NCBI GenBank assembly: GCA_023436775.1
Contig: JAEZHW010000069.1
Location: 62,001-126,000, forward strand
Origin: Actinomycetes bacterium
GTDB lineage: Bacteria; Actinomycetota; Actinomycetes; Actinomycetales; Microbacteriaceae
Direction of reading: 5' to 3'
DNA: 64,000 nucleotides
The notes under the pieces: model-generated
The model's input: only the letters and a program-made list of their open reading frames with translations
Databases searched by the model: none
Told to the model about the DNA's origin: nothing
Part shown: positions 27,183 to 35,966 of the stretch, one piece after another
How positions within the stretch are numbered: the first letter of the stretch is position 1
How the letters are laid out: each line of letters begins with the position of its first letter
Program-made: the position numbers and the translations under genes

Positions 27183-28290
27183 GCACACCGAACCGTCTGT
27201 GGACGCTGGCGCGGACGCGCCTGAGCCCTACCGCATGGGGATGTCCGTCGACGGAATCGCAATGGTGCAACTGCTCGGACCGCAGGACCGTGCCCTCCGG
27301 ACGGTGCAGCGCGAGTTCCCGGACGTGCGGGTGCATGTGCGTGGGAACGACATCACGCTGGAAGGGGACAAGGCGCGCGTCAAGGCGGCCTACCGCCTCG
27401 TCGAGGAGTTGGTGGAACTGGTTCGCGGCGGGGCCGAGCTGGGCGAGACCGAGATCCGCAGTTCGAAGCGCATCCTGGATTCTGGTGCTGGCGCACCTTC
27501 GGACGTCCTCGGTACCGCGATTCTGACGGCGCGAGGCAAGGCCATCCGCGCCAAGACCGCCGGGCAGAAGCGCTACGTAGACGCGATTGACGAGCACACG
27601 ATCGTGTTCGGGATCGGGCCGGCCGGTACTGGCAAGACCTACCTCGCGATGGCGAAGGCCGTGCAGGCACTGCAGCGCAAGGAAGTGCAGCGCATCATCC
27701 TGACGCGTCCAGCCGTCGAGGCGGGGGAGCGGCTCGGCTTCCTGCCCGGCACGCTCACCGACAAGATTGACCCGTATCTGCGGCCGCTCTACGACGCATT
27801 GAACGAGATGCTCGACCCGGAACTCGTGCCAAAACTGCTCGCAGCGGGCACGGTCGAGGTGGCACCGCTGGCGTATATGCGCGGCCGGACTCTGAACGAC
27901 TCCTTCATCATCCTGGACGAGGCGCAGAACACGACGCCGGAACAGATGAAGATGTTCCTGACCCGCTTGGGCTTCGGTTCCAAGATGGTGGTCACCGGTG
28001 ACATCACGCAGGTCGACTTGCCCGATGGCGTGTCCGGCCTGCAGACGGTGACGCGCATTCTGAACGGTGTCGACGACATTCACTTCGCTGAACTCACCAG
28101 CGAGGATGTGGTGCGGCACAGCCTGGTGGGTCGCATCATCGATGCATATACCAAGTTTGACCTCGAGCGACAGGTCAAGCGCGCCGCCGTCGAGGGTGAC
28201 GATCATGCCCCAACTAACCGCGCCGCGCGCCGTTCCGCGCCCGGCGGGCAGCGCTTCGGTGGCCGTAGCGGCATGGGAGGCCGACGATGA
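27172..28290 (+). CDS. phoH: PhoH-like ATPase (PhoL)
   Basis: 372 residues. An N-terminal KH-like part (DVRVHVRGNDITLEGDKARV) leads into the PhoH ATPase: Walker A FGIGPAGTGKTYLAMAKAVQ, Walker B SFIILDEAQNTTPEQMKMFL and the sensor-like MVVTGDITQVDLP. It is linked to rRNA maturation through its conserved neighbour ybeY. I chose TTG 27172 because GGAAGGA lies 4-5 bases upstream; GTG 27199 is the alternative. The C-terminal 30 residues are Arg/Gly-rich, possibly RNA-contacting. It overlaps ybeY by ATGA. Confidence 0.93.
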   Translation: MDTEHTEPSVDAGADAPEPYRMGMSVDGIAMVQLLGPQDRALRTVQREFPDVRVHVRGNDITLEGDKARVKAAYRLVEELVELVRGGAELGETEIRSSKRILDSGAGAPSDVLGTAILTARGKAIRAKTAGQKRYVDAIDEHTIVFGIGPAGTGKTYLAMAKAVQALQRKEVQRIILTRPAVEAGERLGFLPGTLTDKIDPYLRPLYDALNEMLDPELVPKLLAAGTVEVAPLAYMRGRTLNDSFIILDEAQNTTPEQMKMFLTRLGFGSKMVVTGDITQVDLPDGVSGLQTVTRILNGVDDIHFAELTSEDVVRHSLVGRIIDAYTKFDLERQVKRAAVEGDDHAPTNRAARRSAPGGQRFGGRSGMGGRR

Positions 28291-28745
28291 GCATTGATGT
28301 GAACAATGAATCCGGTATCGAGGTCGACGAACTGGACCTGCAGCGGGTCGTGCAGTATGGCCTGGACCGGATGCGGGTGCACCCGGATGCCGACGTTGCC
28401 ATCGTGTTGGTGGACGAGGCGGCGATGACCGAACTGCACATCCAGTGGATGGACGAGCCCGGACCGACGGATGTGCTCTCCTTCCCGATGGATGAACTGC
28501 GCCCCGGCACCGAGGACGCGATCACGCCAGCCGGCTTGCTCGGTGACATTGTGCTGTGTCCCTCGGTCGCGGAGGCACAGGCGGCTGCAGCAGGACACTC
28601 CACCGGTGAGGAACTGCAGTTGCTCACCGTGCACGGCCTGCTGCATCTGCTCGGCTTCGATCACGCCGAAGAGGACGAGCGCCGGGAAATGTTCGGTATC
28701 CAAGATGAGATCCTGCGCGACTATCGCGCCCTCCAGCAGAGGTAG
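28287..28745 (+). CDS. ybeY: Endoribonuclease YbeY (rRNA maturation)
   Basis: 152 residues. The zinc site is intact in HGLLHLLGFDHAEEDERREM (HGxLHLxGxDH). TDVLSFPMDE, and LGDIVLCPSVAEAQA, are also conserved. It takes part in 16S rRNA 3'-end processing and ribosome quality control. It is coupled to phoH by a 4-base overlap and followed 3 bases later by the CBS-domain protein, the conserved phoH-ybeY-corC-era order. Confidence 0.95.
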   Translation: MSIDVNNESGIEVDELDLQRVVQYGLDRMRVHPDADVAIVLVDEAAMTELHIQWMDEPGPTDVLSFPMDELRPGTEDAITPAGLLGDIVLCPSVAEAQAAAAGHSTGEELQLLTVHGLLHLLGFDHAEEDERREMFGIQDEILRDYRALQQR

Positions 28746-28748
28746 CCG

Positions 28749-30116
28749 GTGACCGTATCCATCACGCTGGGCATCGTCGCCGTCGCGCTGCTCGCCGCTG
28801 GCGGCCTGCTCGCGGCCACGGACGCGGCACTGTCGGCGCGGTCACGGACCGAGGTGCGAGACCTGGCTGCCGAGCGCGGTTCGGGTCGTATCGCGGCCAT
28901 GCTGCGTCGCATCGCCGACGACCTGGACGCGCACCGCAGCTCGGTGAACTTCCTGCGCGTGGTGACCGAGACCACGGCCGCTGTCATGGTGACGCTGGCC
29001 TTCTCGCTGGTGCTGCAGGACTGGCCGATGACCTTGCTGGTTTCTGCGCTGATCATGATCCTGGTCTCGTTCGTCCTGGTGGGCGCGAGCCCCCGCAGCG
29101 TGGGTCGGACCCATGCCGACGTTCTGCTGCAGCTGACGGCACCGCTGGTGCGATTCCTGCGGGTGATCATTGGTCCGCTCGCCGTGACCCTCGTCGGCCT
29201 CGCCGACCGAGTCACGCCGGGCCGGGTTCGCGCCAGTACGCTCTCGAGCGAAGAACAACTGCTGAACCTGGTCGACGAGGCCGTGGAGCAGTCGGTCCTG
29301 GAACAGGACGATCGCGAACTGATCCACTCCGTGTTCGCCTTTGGTGACACGATCCTGCGTGAGGTGATGGTGCCGCGCACCGACATGGTCGTGGTGGAGG
29401 TCGAGGACACCCTCGCCACCGCCCTGGACAAGAGCTTCAGTGCCGGCGTGTCGCGACTGCCGGTGATCGGCCAAGACATTGACGACGTCCTCGGCGTCGT
29501 GACGCTGCGCGAGATCAGTCGGCACGTGCTCAAGCGCGGTGGGGATCTGGCGACGAGCACCGTGCGCAGCGTGCTGCGACCGGCGGTGTTCCTGCCCGAG
29601 CTGCAAAAGGCCGACGAGGCGCTCCGAGCGCTACAGCGGCAGAGCGCGCAGATCGCCCTGGTTGTCGACGAGTATGGCGGCATCGCGGGTCTGGTGACCC
29701 TGGAGGACCTCATCGAGGAACTTGTCGGCGAGATTGGCGACGAGTCTGACCGCGGCGAGACCGAGGCCGAACCACTGGAGGACGGGCGCTGGCGGGTGCG
29801 AGCGCGCATGCCGCTGGACGACCTGGGTGCCCTGTTTGACCGGGATGTCGATGATGAGGATGTGGAATCCGTTGGCGGCCTGCTGGGCAAGGCACTGGGT
29901 GCGTTGCCGCAACCGGGCGATAGCGCTGCGGTCGCAGGACTGATCTTGACCGCAGAGCGGATCGGCCGGCAGCGCCGTCTGCTGACCGTGATCGCGCAGC
30001 GCGATCCCGACGCGCCGGAAGACCCGGACGCGGACGATCGGCCGAGTCGACGTCGCGGTGTCTCGCCGGTGACCGCTGAGCTGCCCGTGCAGCACCTGGA
30101 GGAGAGCGATGACTGA
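28749..30116 (+). CDS. CNNM/CorC-type membrane protein with CBS pair
   Basis: 455 residues. The N-terminal DUF21/CNNM region has membrane helices at about 3-25, 75-95, 96-115 and 135-155. It is followed by a CBS pair (FGDTILREVMVPRTDMVVVE, SRLPVIGQDIDDVLGVVTLR, QIALVVDEYGGIAGLVTLED) and a C-terminal CorC/HlyC transporter-associated domain (RWRVRARMPLDDLGALFDRD). Such proteins are tied to magnesium or cobalt efflux, though the old name 'hemolysin' persists. The GTG start is 3 bases after ybeY; the 3' end overlaps era by 8 bases. Confidence 0.9.
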   Translation: MTVSITLGIVAVALLAAGGLLAATDAALSARSRTEVRDLAAERGSGRIAAMLRRIADDLDAHRSSVNFLRVVTETTAAVMVTLAFSLVLQDWPMTLLVSALIMILVSFVLVGASPRSVGRTHADVLLQLTAPLVRFLRVIIGPLAVTLVGLADRVTPGRVRASTLSSEEQLLNLVDEAVEQSVLEQDDRELIHSVFAFGDTILREVMVPRTDMVVVEVEDTLATALDKSFSAGVSRLPVIGQDIDDVLGVVTLREISRHVLKRGGDLATSTVRSVLRPAVFLPELQKADEALRALQRQSAQIALVVDEYGGIAGLVTLEDLIEELVGEIGDESDRGETEAEPLEDGRWRVRARMPLDDLGALFDRDVDDEDVESVGGLLGKALGALPQPGDSAAVAGLILTAERIGRQRRLLTVIAQRDPDAPEDPDADDRPSRRRGVSPVTAELPVQHLEESDD

Positions 30117-31002
30117 GTATCGCGCTGGATTTGTGACCTTCGTTGGTCGGCCGAACGTGGGCAAGAGCACGTTGATGAACGCCTTGGTTGGCGAGAAGGT
30201 CGCAATTACCTCGGCCAAGCCGCAAACGACTCGCCGGGCCATTCGCGGCATCGTGCACCGCCCGCAAGGCCAGCTCATCGTGGTGGACACCCCCGGCGTG
30301 CACCGCCCGCGCACGCTCCTCGGTCAGCGCCTGAATGATGTGGTACAGCACACGCTGGGTGATGTGGACGTGATCGGATTCTGCATCCCGGCGGGAGAGA
30401 AGATTGGTCCCGGCGACCTGTACATCTCGCAGCAACTCGACAAGTATCCGCGAGCCAAGAAAATCGCGATTGTGACCAAGGTCGAGACCACCAGCAAGGC
30501 AGCGGTGGCGGACCAGCTGCTGGCCGTCTCGCAGTTGCGTGAGGACTGGGCTGCGGTCGTGCCGGTGTCGGCGCTCGGCAACGTGCAGTTGGACATCCTC
30601 ATCGACGAATTGATCGGCTTGATGCCGCAGTCCCAGCCGCTCTACCCGGACGAAACCACCACCGACGAGCAGCTGGAGCACCGCATCGCAGAGTTCATCC
30701 GGGAAGCTGCCCTCGAAGGCGTGCACGACGAACTGCCGCACTCGCTGGCCGTCACCGTGGACGACATGGTCGAGCGCGAGGATAAGGACCTGCTCGAAAT
30801 TTACGCAAACCTGTGGGTGGAACGCGACAGCCAGAAAGGCATCGTGATCGGGCGAGGCGGGACTCGCCTCCAGGAGATCGGTTCGACCGCCCGGGGCGGC
30901 ATCGAAGGGCTGCTCGGCCGCCCCGTGTTCCTGTCGCTGCGCGTGAAGGTCGCTAAGGAGTGGCAGCGCGACCCGAAGCAGTTGGGACGTCTGGGCTTCT
31001 AG
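30109..31002 (+). CDS. era: GTPase Era
   Basis: 297 residues. G1 GRPNVGKSTLMNAL, switch I AKPQTTRRAIRGI, G3 VVDTPGVHRPR and G4-like VTKVET are present, followed by a C-terminal KH domain with KGIVIGRGGTRLQEIGSTAR. The G4 motif is TKVE where NKxD is canonical (Era usually has NKVD), so Asn is replaced by Thr, a change also common in actinobacterial Era. It binds 16S rRNA during 30S assembly. The stop codon overlaps the kinase start. Confidence 0.95.
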   Translation: MTEYRAGFVTFVGRPNVGKSTLMNALVGEKVAITSAKPQTTRRAIRGIVHRPQGQLIVVDTPGVHRPRTLLGQRLNDVVQHTLGDVDVIGFCIPAGEKIGPGDLYISQQLDKYPRAKKIAIVTKVETTSKAAVADQLLAVSQLREDWAAVVPVSALGNVQLDILIDELIGLMPQSQPLYPDETTTDEQLEHRIAEFIREAALEGVHDELPHSLAVTVDDMVEREDKDLLEIYANLWVERDSQKGIVIGRGGTRLQEIGSTARGGIEGLLGRPVFLSLRVKVAKEWQRDPKQLGRLGF

Positions 31003-32201
31003 TGACCATCAATCGCCTGCCGAAGGGCGCGTTCATCACGGATGTGGTGTTTGCGCTGCTGGTGCTCATCGTGGGCTTGATGGGATTCTCGCTGGGACTC
31101 ATGCCGTGGGCGTGGGCGGCGATCATCCCGCTGGTGGCCGCGGTCGTGCTGCGGCGGATGTCGCCGGGCCTGGCGCTGACGCTGGCTTGGGTGGGAGCGG
31201 CGATCCAGCTCACGCCATCCCAATCGCCGTATCCAGTCGACATTGCGGTCCTCATGGTGCTGTACTCGGTGGCCGCCTATGGCAGCCAGCGGGCGCGCAT
31301 CGCGGGCATGATCTCGATCCCGGTGGGGGCGATGCTGGCTGGTTTCCACCAGGGCATGATGTTCAACGCCGTGCCCGGCATGCCAGCCACCGGGCTGTGG
31401 GCACTGCTGTCGGTGAACAGCGTCGATGACATCAACTGGCCAGCAGTCCTGCTGTTCGCATTCATCACGGCGTTAGTCCTCGGCGGCTCCTGGCTCGCTG
31501 GCCTGTTGCGCCGTGCGGTGTTGCAGTCGCGCGAGGCTGACGTCGCTCGCCGCCTCGCGGAACAGGCCATGACCGCTGAGCAGGAACGCGGTCGCATTGC
31601 TCGCGATATGCACGATGTAGTGGCGCACTCGCTCGCCGTCGTGATCGCTCAAGCCGACGGTGCGCGCTACCTGGCGGCCAGTGACCCCGAGGCGCCACAG
31701 CCAGCGCTGGCGACGATTGCCACGACCGCCCGCAGTGCACTCACGGACGTTCGCGGCTTGCTCGCCGAACTGCGTCACCGCGCCGACCCAGGCCCTCAGC
31801 CAGGGTTTGGCGACCTGGACGGATTGTTTGCGCAATTCCGCGCGGCTGGTCGGTCGCTGCAGATTGAGGAACAGGGTGAGCGGCCGCTGGATTGGCCTGG
31901 CGGCCGGCAACTCGCGGTCTATCGGATCGTGCAGGAGTCGCTGACGAATGCGCTGCGACACGGGGACGCGGGATCGCCCATCCAGGCGCAGCTGCGCTGG
32001 TCGGAACCGTTCCTGCATATCACCGTGCGCAACCGCCTGCGACGAGGCGGAGGACAGGTCGATCCGAATGCACGACCCGGTCACGGCGTGATTGGCATGC
32101 TTGAGCGCGCCGCGCTCGTCGGTGGTTCGGTGCACAGCGGGGTCGATGGCGAGCAGTTCGTCGTCCAGGCAACGATCCCGTTTCCGGAGAGTGGAGAGTG
32201 A
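31002..32201 (+). CDS. Sensor histidine kinase (HisKA_3 type)
   Basis: 399 residues from GTG 31002. Several membrane helices lie in the first 180 residues (FITDVVFALLVLIVGLMGFS and onward). The H box is GRIARDMHDVVAHSLAVVIA (phosphorylated His in MHDVVAHS), and the ATPase domain has LAVYRIVQESLTNALRHGDA and GHGVIGMLERAALVGG. It pairs with the response regulator downstream, overlapping it at TGATG. The signal is unknown; the linked FtsX-type exporter suggests a cell-envelope or antimicrobial stress system. Confidence 0.92.
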   Translation: MTINRLPKGAFITDVVFALLVLIVGLMGFSLGLMPWAWAAIIPLVAAVVLRRMSPGLALTLAWVGAAIQLTPSQSPYPVDIAVLMVLYSVAAYGSQRARIAGMISIPVGAMLAGFHQGMMFNAVPGMPATGLWALLSVNSVDDINWPAVLLFAFITALVLGGSWLAGLLRRAVLQSREADVARRLAEQAMTAEQERGRIARDMHDVVAHSLAVVIAQADGARYLAASDPEAPQPALATIATTARSALTDVRGLLAELRHRADPGPQPGFGDLDGLFAQFRAAGRSLQIEEQGERPLDWPGGRQLAVYRIVQESLTNALRHGDAGSPIQAQLRWSEPFLHITVRNRLRRGGGQVDPNARPGHGVIGMLERAALVGGSVHSGVDGEQFVVQATIPFPESGE

Positions 32202-32905
32202 TGGCCGAGGCCCAAAGCAGCCAGGTGCGCGTCGCGCTGGTGGATGACCAGGCGCTGTTTCGCGCCGGCATCCGCATGCTGATCGAGTCGCAACCGGACC
32301 TGACCTGCGTTGGGGAAGCCTCGGACGGGGACCAGGCCATCGATGTCGTTCGCGCGGCTCGACCCGATGTGGTGCTCATGGACGTGCGGATGCCTGGTCG
32401 GGATGGACTGGCTGCAACCGAGGCGATTCTGAGCGACCCGGCGCTAGCTGCCGAGGGAGCCCCGAAGATCGTGGTGCTCACCACCTTTGATCTGGACGAG
32501 GCGGCGGCGCGCGCGATCCGTGCCGGTGCCAGCGGCTTCCTGCTGAAGGACAGCGAACCGGAACTGTTGCTCGCAGCGATCCGGACCGTTGCGGCTGGCA
32601 ATGCCGTGTTCGCCTCGAACGCGACGCAGCGCCTTATGGCGCACTACACGCCGGTCCGCAAGCCCGTGCCTGCGGAATGGTCGGAGCTGACTGATCGAGA
32701 GCGTGACGTGTTCGTCAGCGCGGTGCGGGGCCTCAGCAATGCCGAAATTGCCTCGGCCTTGTTCCTGAGCGAGGCGACGGTCAAGACGCATTTGGGTCGG
32801 ATCTTGGCCAAGCTGGGACTGCGCGATCGCGTGCAACTGGTCGTCTGGGCGTATGAGCATGGACTGGCCGGAGACGACGAAGGGGCGCGTTCGAAGGCGC
32901 CGTAG
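32201..32905 (+). CDS. NarL/LuxR-family response regulator
   Basis: 234 residues from ATG 32201 (GTG 32198 would add one Met). The receiver domain has the acidic pair in VALVDDQ, the phosphorylated Asp in VVLMDVRMPGRDGL and the Lys in GFLLKDSEPE. The C-terminal LuxR-type helix-turn-helix is LTDRERDVFVSAVRGLSNAE to SEATVKTHLGRILAKLGLRD. It is coupled to the kinase by an overlap and probably controls the ABC exporter genes that follow. Confidence 0.94.
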   Translation: MAEAQSSQVRVALVDDQALFRAGIRMLIESQPDLTCVGEASDGDQAIDVVRAARPDVVLMDVRMPGRDGLAATEAILSDPALAAEGAPKIVVLTTFDLDEAAARAIRAGASGFLLKDSEPELLLAAIRTVAAGNAVFASNATQRLMAHYTPVRKPVPAEWSELTDRERDVFVSAVRGLSNAEIASALFLSEATVKTHLGRILAKLGLRDRVQLVVWAYEHGLAGDDEGARSKAP

Positions 32906-32979
32906 ATCAACCCTGCGGCGGATACGGATGAGACGATTGGTTGATGTGCCGCCGGCGCCGCGCCCGTAGCGTGATTGCT
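32906..32979 (+). promoter_or_regulatory. Exporter promoter with an inverted repeat
   Basis: ATCAACC (32906-32912) and GGTTGAT (32939-32945) form a 7-bp inverted repeat with arms 26 bases apart, upstream of a -10 TAGCGT (32967-32972) that sits 7 bases before ATG 32980. The repeat is a candidate site for the adjacent response regulator. The promoter is consistent with a leaderless transcript. Confidence 0.5.
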
Positions 32980-33771
32980 ATGAACGAAGCACTGAGCAAC
33001 GCACCTCTTCCGCCCATCCCAGCACCGCAGTCCGCTCCCGTGGTGCAGGTCCGTGACCTCCACCGCACCTACGGTGTGGGCGCTAATGCCGTGCACGCGC
33101 TGCGCGGGATCAATCTGGACGTCACTCGCGGCTCCTTCACCGCGATCATGGGCCCGAGCGGCTCCGGCAAGTCCACCCTCATGCACATCCTGGCTGGCCT
33201 CGACGCCGCATCCTCGGGCAGTGTGCAGCTCGCGGGCCAGGAGATCACCACCCTGGGTGACGAGGAATTGACCGTGCTGCGTCGCCGCAAGATCGGCTTC
33301 GTGTTCCAGGCCTTCAACCTCGTGCCAGTGCTCACCGTGCGACAGAACGTGTTGCTGCCGTACGAGCTGGACGACCGCAAGCCGAGTGCGGACGAGGTCC
33401 GCTACGCCGAGGCGCTGATCGAATCGCTCGGTCTGCAGGAGCGCAGCAGCCACCGACCGCACGAACTCTCCGGTGGCCAGCAGCAGCGCGTTGCGATCGC
33501 GCGTGCGCTGGCCCGGTACCCAGAGATCGTCTTCGCTGACGAGCCGACCGGAAACCTTGACTCCCGCACCAGTCGTGAGGTCCTCACCCTGCTGCGCGCT
33601 GCCTGCACCGACTACCAGCAGAGCATCATTATGGTCACCCACGACCCGGTGGCGGCTTCCTACGCGGACCGCATCCTGTTCCTGGCCGACGGCCAGATCG
33701 TGCGTGACGCCGGCCGCTGCACGCCGGAGCAGATCAGCGAGATCATGCTGGGACTGGAGCAAGCCCAGTGA
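32980..33771 (+). CDS. ABC exporter ATPase (MacB/LolD type)
   Basis: 263 residues. Walker A MGPSGSGKSTLMHILAGLD, Q loop GFVFQAFNLVPVLTVRQNV, signature LSGGQQQRVAIARALARYPE, Walker B IVFADEPTGNLDSRTS and the switch His in MVTHDPV are all intact. This is the MacB/LolD/YknY branch that works with FtsX-type permeases. ATG 32980 fits the -10; the longer open frame adds only Arg-rich non-homologous sequence. It overlaps the permease start by GTGA. Confidence 0.93.
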   Translation: MNEALSNAPLPPIPAPQSAPVVQVRDLHRTYGVGANAVHALRGINLDVTRGSFTAIMGPSGSGKSTLMHILAGLDAASSGSVQLAGQEITTLGDEELTVLRRRKIGFVFQAFNLVPVLTVRQNVLLPYELDDRKPSADEVRYAEALIESLGLQERSSHRPHELSGGQQQRVAIARALARYPEIVFADEPTGNLDSRTSREVLTLLRAACTDYQQSIIMVTHDPVAASYADRILFLADGQIVRDAGRCTPEQISEIMLGLEQAQ

Positions 33772-35165
33772 ACAGCATCCTGACTCGTCTTAAGGAGCAC
33801 GCCTCCAGCGTGGTCGTCGTCACCCTCACCGCGGCCTTCGCAACTGCGCTGATGCTCGCGGTCGGCGCCGTCGTCGCTATCGCCGAATCCACTGGACTCG
33901 ATGAAGTCGGCCCGGTGAACACCATCCTTGGCGTCATCGCCTGGGTCTTCCTTGGCATTGCGCTCTACGTCGCCCTGATGGTGATCACCAATGCCTTTGC
34001 CACCATCATCGCTGGTCGGCGCCGCGAGATCGCGCTGATGCGACTGATCGGTTCGAGCTCGCACCGTCAGCGCCGCGTGATCGTGCGGGAGGGCCTGGCG
34101 GTCGGTCTGGTCGGCGCCGTGCTGGGTTACCTGATTGGCCTGGCCCTGCTCCAGGTGACGCTTCGGATCAACGCCTCGCAGGGCCTGATTCCGGACATCA
34201 CCTACCCGTTCTTTACGACCAATCTGGTGCTGCCACTGCTGACTATCGTTGGCGTCTCCTCGCTGGCCGCGTGGTACGGCTCCCGCGCCGTGCTGTCGGT
34301 GACCCCGATCGAGGCGGTGGGTGCTGCCCAGCCGGCCACCTACGAAGCCCTGCGCACGAGTGTCACGCGTAGAGTGATGACGGCGCTGCTGCTGATCGGC
34401 GGTCTGGTGGTGATGGCACTCGGCATTTGGATCGGTCTGGAAACGCCCGAAGGCCTGCCGATCGCCTTCCTCGGTGGTGCGCTCTCCTTCTCGGGTGTGG
34501 TCACCGGCGCGGTGATTGTGTTGCCGAAGCTGATGGAGTGGCTGGGTGCTGTCTTCCGCGGCACGGCCGCGGGGCGCCTCGCCGTGGCAAATTCCCGCCG
34601 CTACCCGGAGCGCTCGGCGCGCGTGATGATTGGTCTCGTCATCGGCGTCACGCTCGTGGTGATGTTTGCCGTGGCGTCGGAGACGCTGCTCACCACGGTG
34701 TCGGACGAGATGGACCCGATGCAGGCACAGATGTTTGCCCAGGTGATGCGCGTGATCGCACTGGCATTCGGTGCACTGATCGGCTTCAGTGCAGTGCTCG
34801 CCGCAATCGGTACCGCGAACAGCATTTCGCTGAACGTGTTGCAGCGGACCCGGGAACTGGGCCTGCTGCGCGCCTTGGGCCTGAGTCGCAGTCAGCTGCG
34901 GTCGATGGTCTGGATCGAGAGCGCGCTGCTGGCCATCACCGGCATCGGTTTCGGTGCACTGCTGGGCACCTTCTACGGTTGGGCCGGTGCTCAGGCCACA
35001 CTCGGCTCGACGGTTTCCGGTGGGCTGGTGTCCCTGACGGTGCCGTGGCCGCTCCTGCTGGGCATCGTGGCCTCCGCCGCGCTGCTGGTGTGGATCTCCT
35101 CAGCACTGCCGTCGCGCCGTGCGATGCGGCTGCAGCCCGTGGCAGCGCTGGCCAGCGTCCACTAA
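33768..35165 (+). CDS. FtsX-type ABC exporter permease
   Basis: 465 residues with about eight membrane helices arranged as two FtsX-like domains. The first domain has IIAGRRREIALMRLIGSSSH, and the second has VLQRTRELGLLRALGLSRSQ, the cytosolic coupling block of the family. There is no large extracellular MacB domain. With the ATPase it may export peptides or lipids, or detect cell-envelope antibiotics, as related kinase-linked exporters do. A terminator follows at 35180. Confidence 0.88.
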   Translation: MNSILTRLKEHASSVVVVTLTAAFATALMLAVGAVVAIAESTGLDEVGPVNTILGVIAWVFLGIALYVALMVITNAFATIIAGRRREIALMRLIGSSSHRQRRVIVREGLAVGLVGAVLGYLIGLALLQVTLRINASQGLIPDITYPFFTTNLVLPLLTIVGVSSLAAWYGSRAVLSVTPIEAVGAAQPATYEALRTSVTRRVMTALLLIGGLVVMALGIWIGLETPEGLPIAFLGGALSFSGVVTGAVIVLPKLMEWLGAVFRGTAAGRLAVANSRRYPERSARVMIGLVIGVTLVVMFAVASETLLTTVSDEMDPMQAQMFAQVMRVIALAFGALIGFSAVLAAIGTANSISLNVLQRTRELGLLRALGLSRSQLRSMVWIESALLAITGIGFGALLGTFYGWAGAQATLGSTVSGGLVSLTVPWPLLLGIVASAALLVWISSALPSRRAMRLQPVAALASVH

Positions 35166-35179
35166 GCAGTGCACCCCAT

Positions 35180-35219
35180 CAGTGAGGCGGGCGCCGGAGT
35201 TGCAGCACCCGCCTCACTG
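35180..35219 (+). terminator. Terminator after the ABC exporter
   Basis: CAGTGAGGCGGG (35180-35191) pairs perfectly with CCCGCCTCACTG (35208-35219), 15 bases after the permease stop codon. Confidence 0.8.
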
Positions 35220-35396
35220 GTGCGTTTCGCACTTCTGGTGGATTCTCGCGATCGGGGACGCCTGCTGTGGTGCCAGAACCCTGCGACTCGACACATGACG
35301 TCATTGTGTTACGCACGATGACAACGCCCCATCCGCATCCGGAAATCCGTTGATAGCCTCCACACCAAGACTTGTTCCCGTGTTGAGGAGATACCC

Positions 35397-35948
35397 ATGA
35401 GCACCACCGTCGACAACGGCGTCAACAGCGACGCCCTGCTTGCTGCCCGCGACGCACTCCGCGAGGCCCCCGAGGCCGCCGAGTTCGTGTGGCGCGCCAC
35501 CTCCGAGTGGGTCAAGGGCACCCACTCGCGTCAGACCATCGAGCACTTCCAGGGTCTCGGCGGCGAGCAGGTGCACAACAAGGCCTTCGTGCTCGAGGGT
35601 GACCACCCGAACGTGTTCGCTGCCGAGGACAACGCTCCGACCCCGGTTGAGACTGTCCTGGCCGCGCTGGCCGGCTGCCTCACCGCTGGTGTGGCCTCGG
35701 TCGCGCAGAACCGCGGCATCCAGCTGCGTTCAGTCAAGGCCGTCGTCGAGGGCAAGCACAACATCCTCGGCATTCTCGGTGGTGACCCGGAAGTCCGGAA
35801 CGGCTTCAACGACATCAACGTTCGCTTCGACATCGACGCCGACGCTTCGGATGAGGACATCGCCGCCCTGGTCGCCCAGTCGCAGAAGCGCTCGGCTGTC
35901 TTCGACGCGCTGACCAACCCGACGAACGTCACCGTTTCCGTCGGCTAG
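35397..35948 (+). CDS. OsmC-family protein lacking the resolving cysteine
   Basis: 183 residues. The OsmC fold is recognised from PTPVETVLAALAGCLTAGVA and the C-terminal LVAQSQKRSAVFDALTNPTN. In classical OsmC/Ohr peroxidases two cysteines react with organic peroxides. Here Cys94 is the only cysteine, and the second position is occupied by the RS pair at 165-166. It may thus use another thiol or do something else. GAGGAGA before ATG 35397 gives a strong start. It is probably not co-transcribed with the exporter. Confidence 0.88.
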   Translation: MSTTVDNGVNSDALLAARDALREAPEAAEFVWRATSEWVKGTHSRQTIEHFQGLGGEQVHNKAFVLEGDHPNVFAAEDNAPTPVETVLAALAGCLTAGVASVAQNRGIQLRSVKAVVEGKHNILGILGGDPEVRNGFNDINVRFDIDADASDEDIAALVAQSQKRSAVFDALTNPTNVTVSVG

Positions 35949-35966
35949 TTCGAACATCGCAGCATC

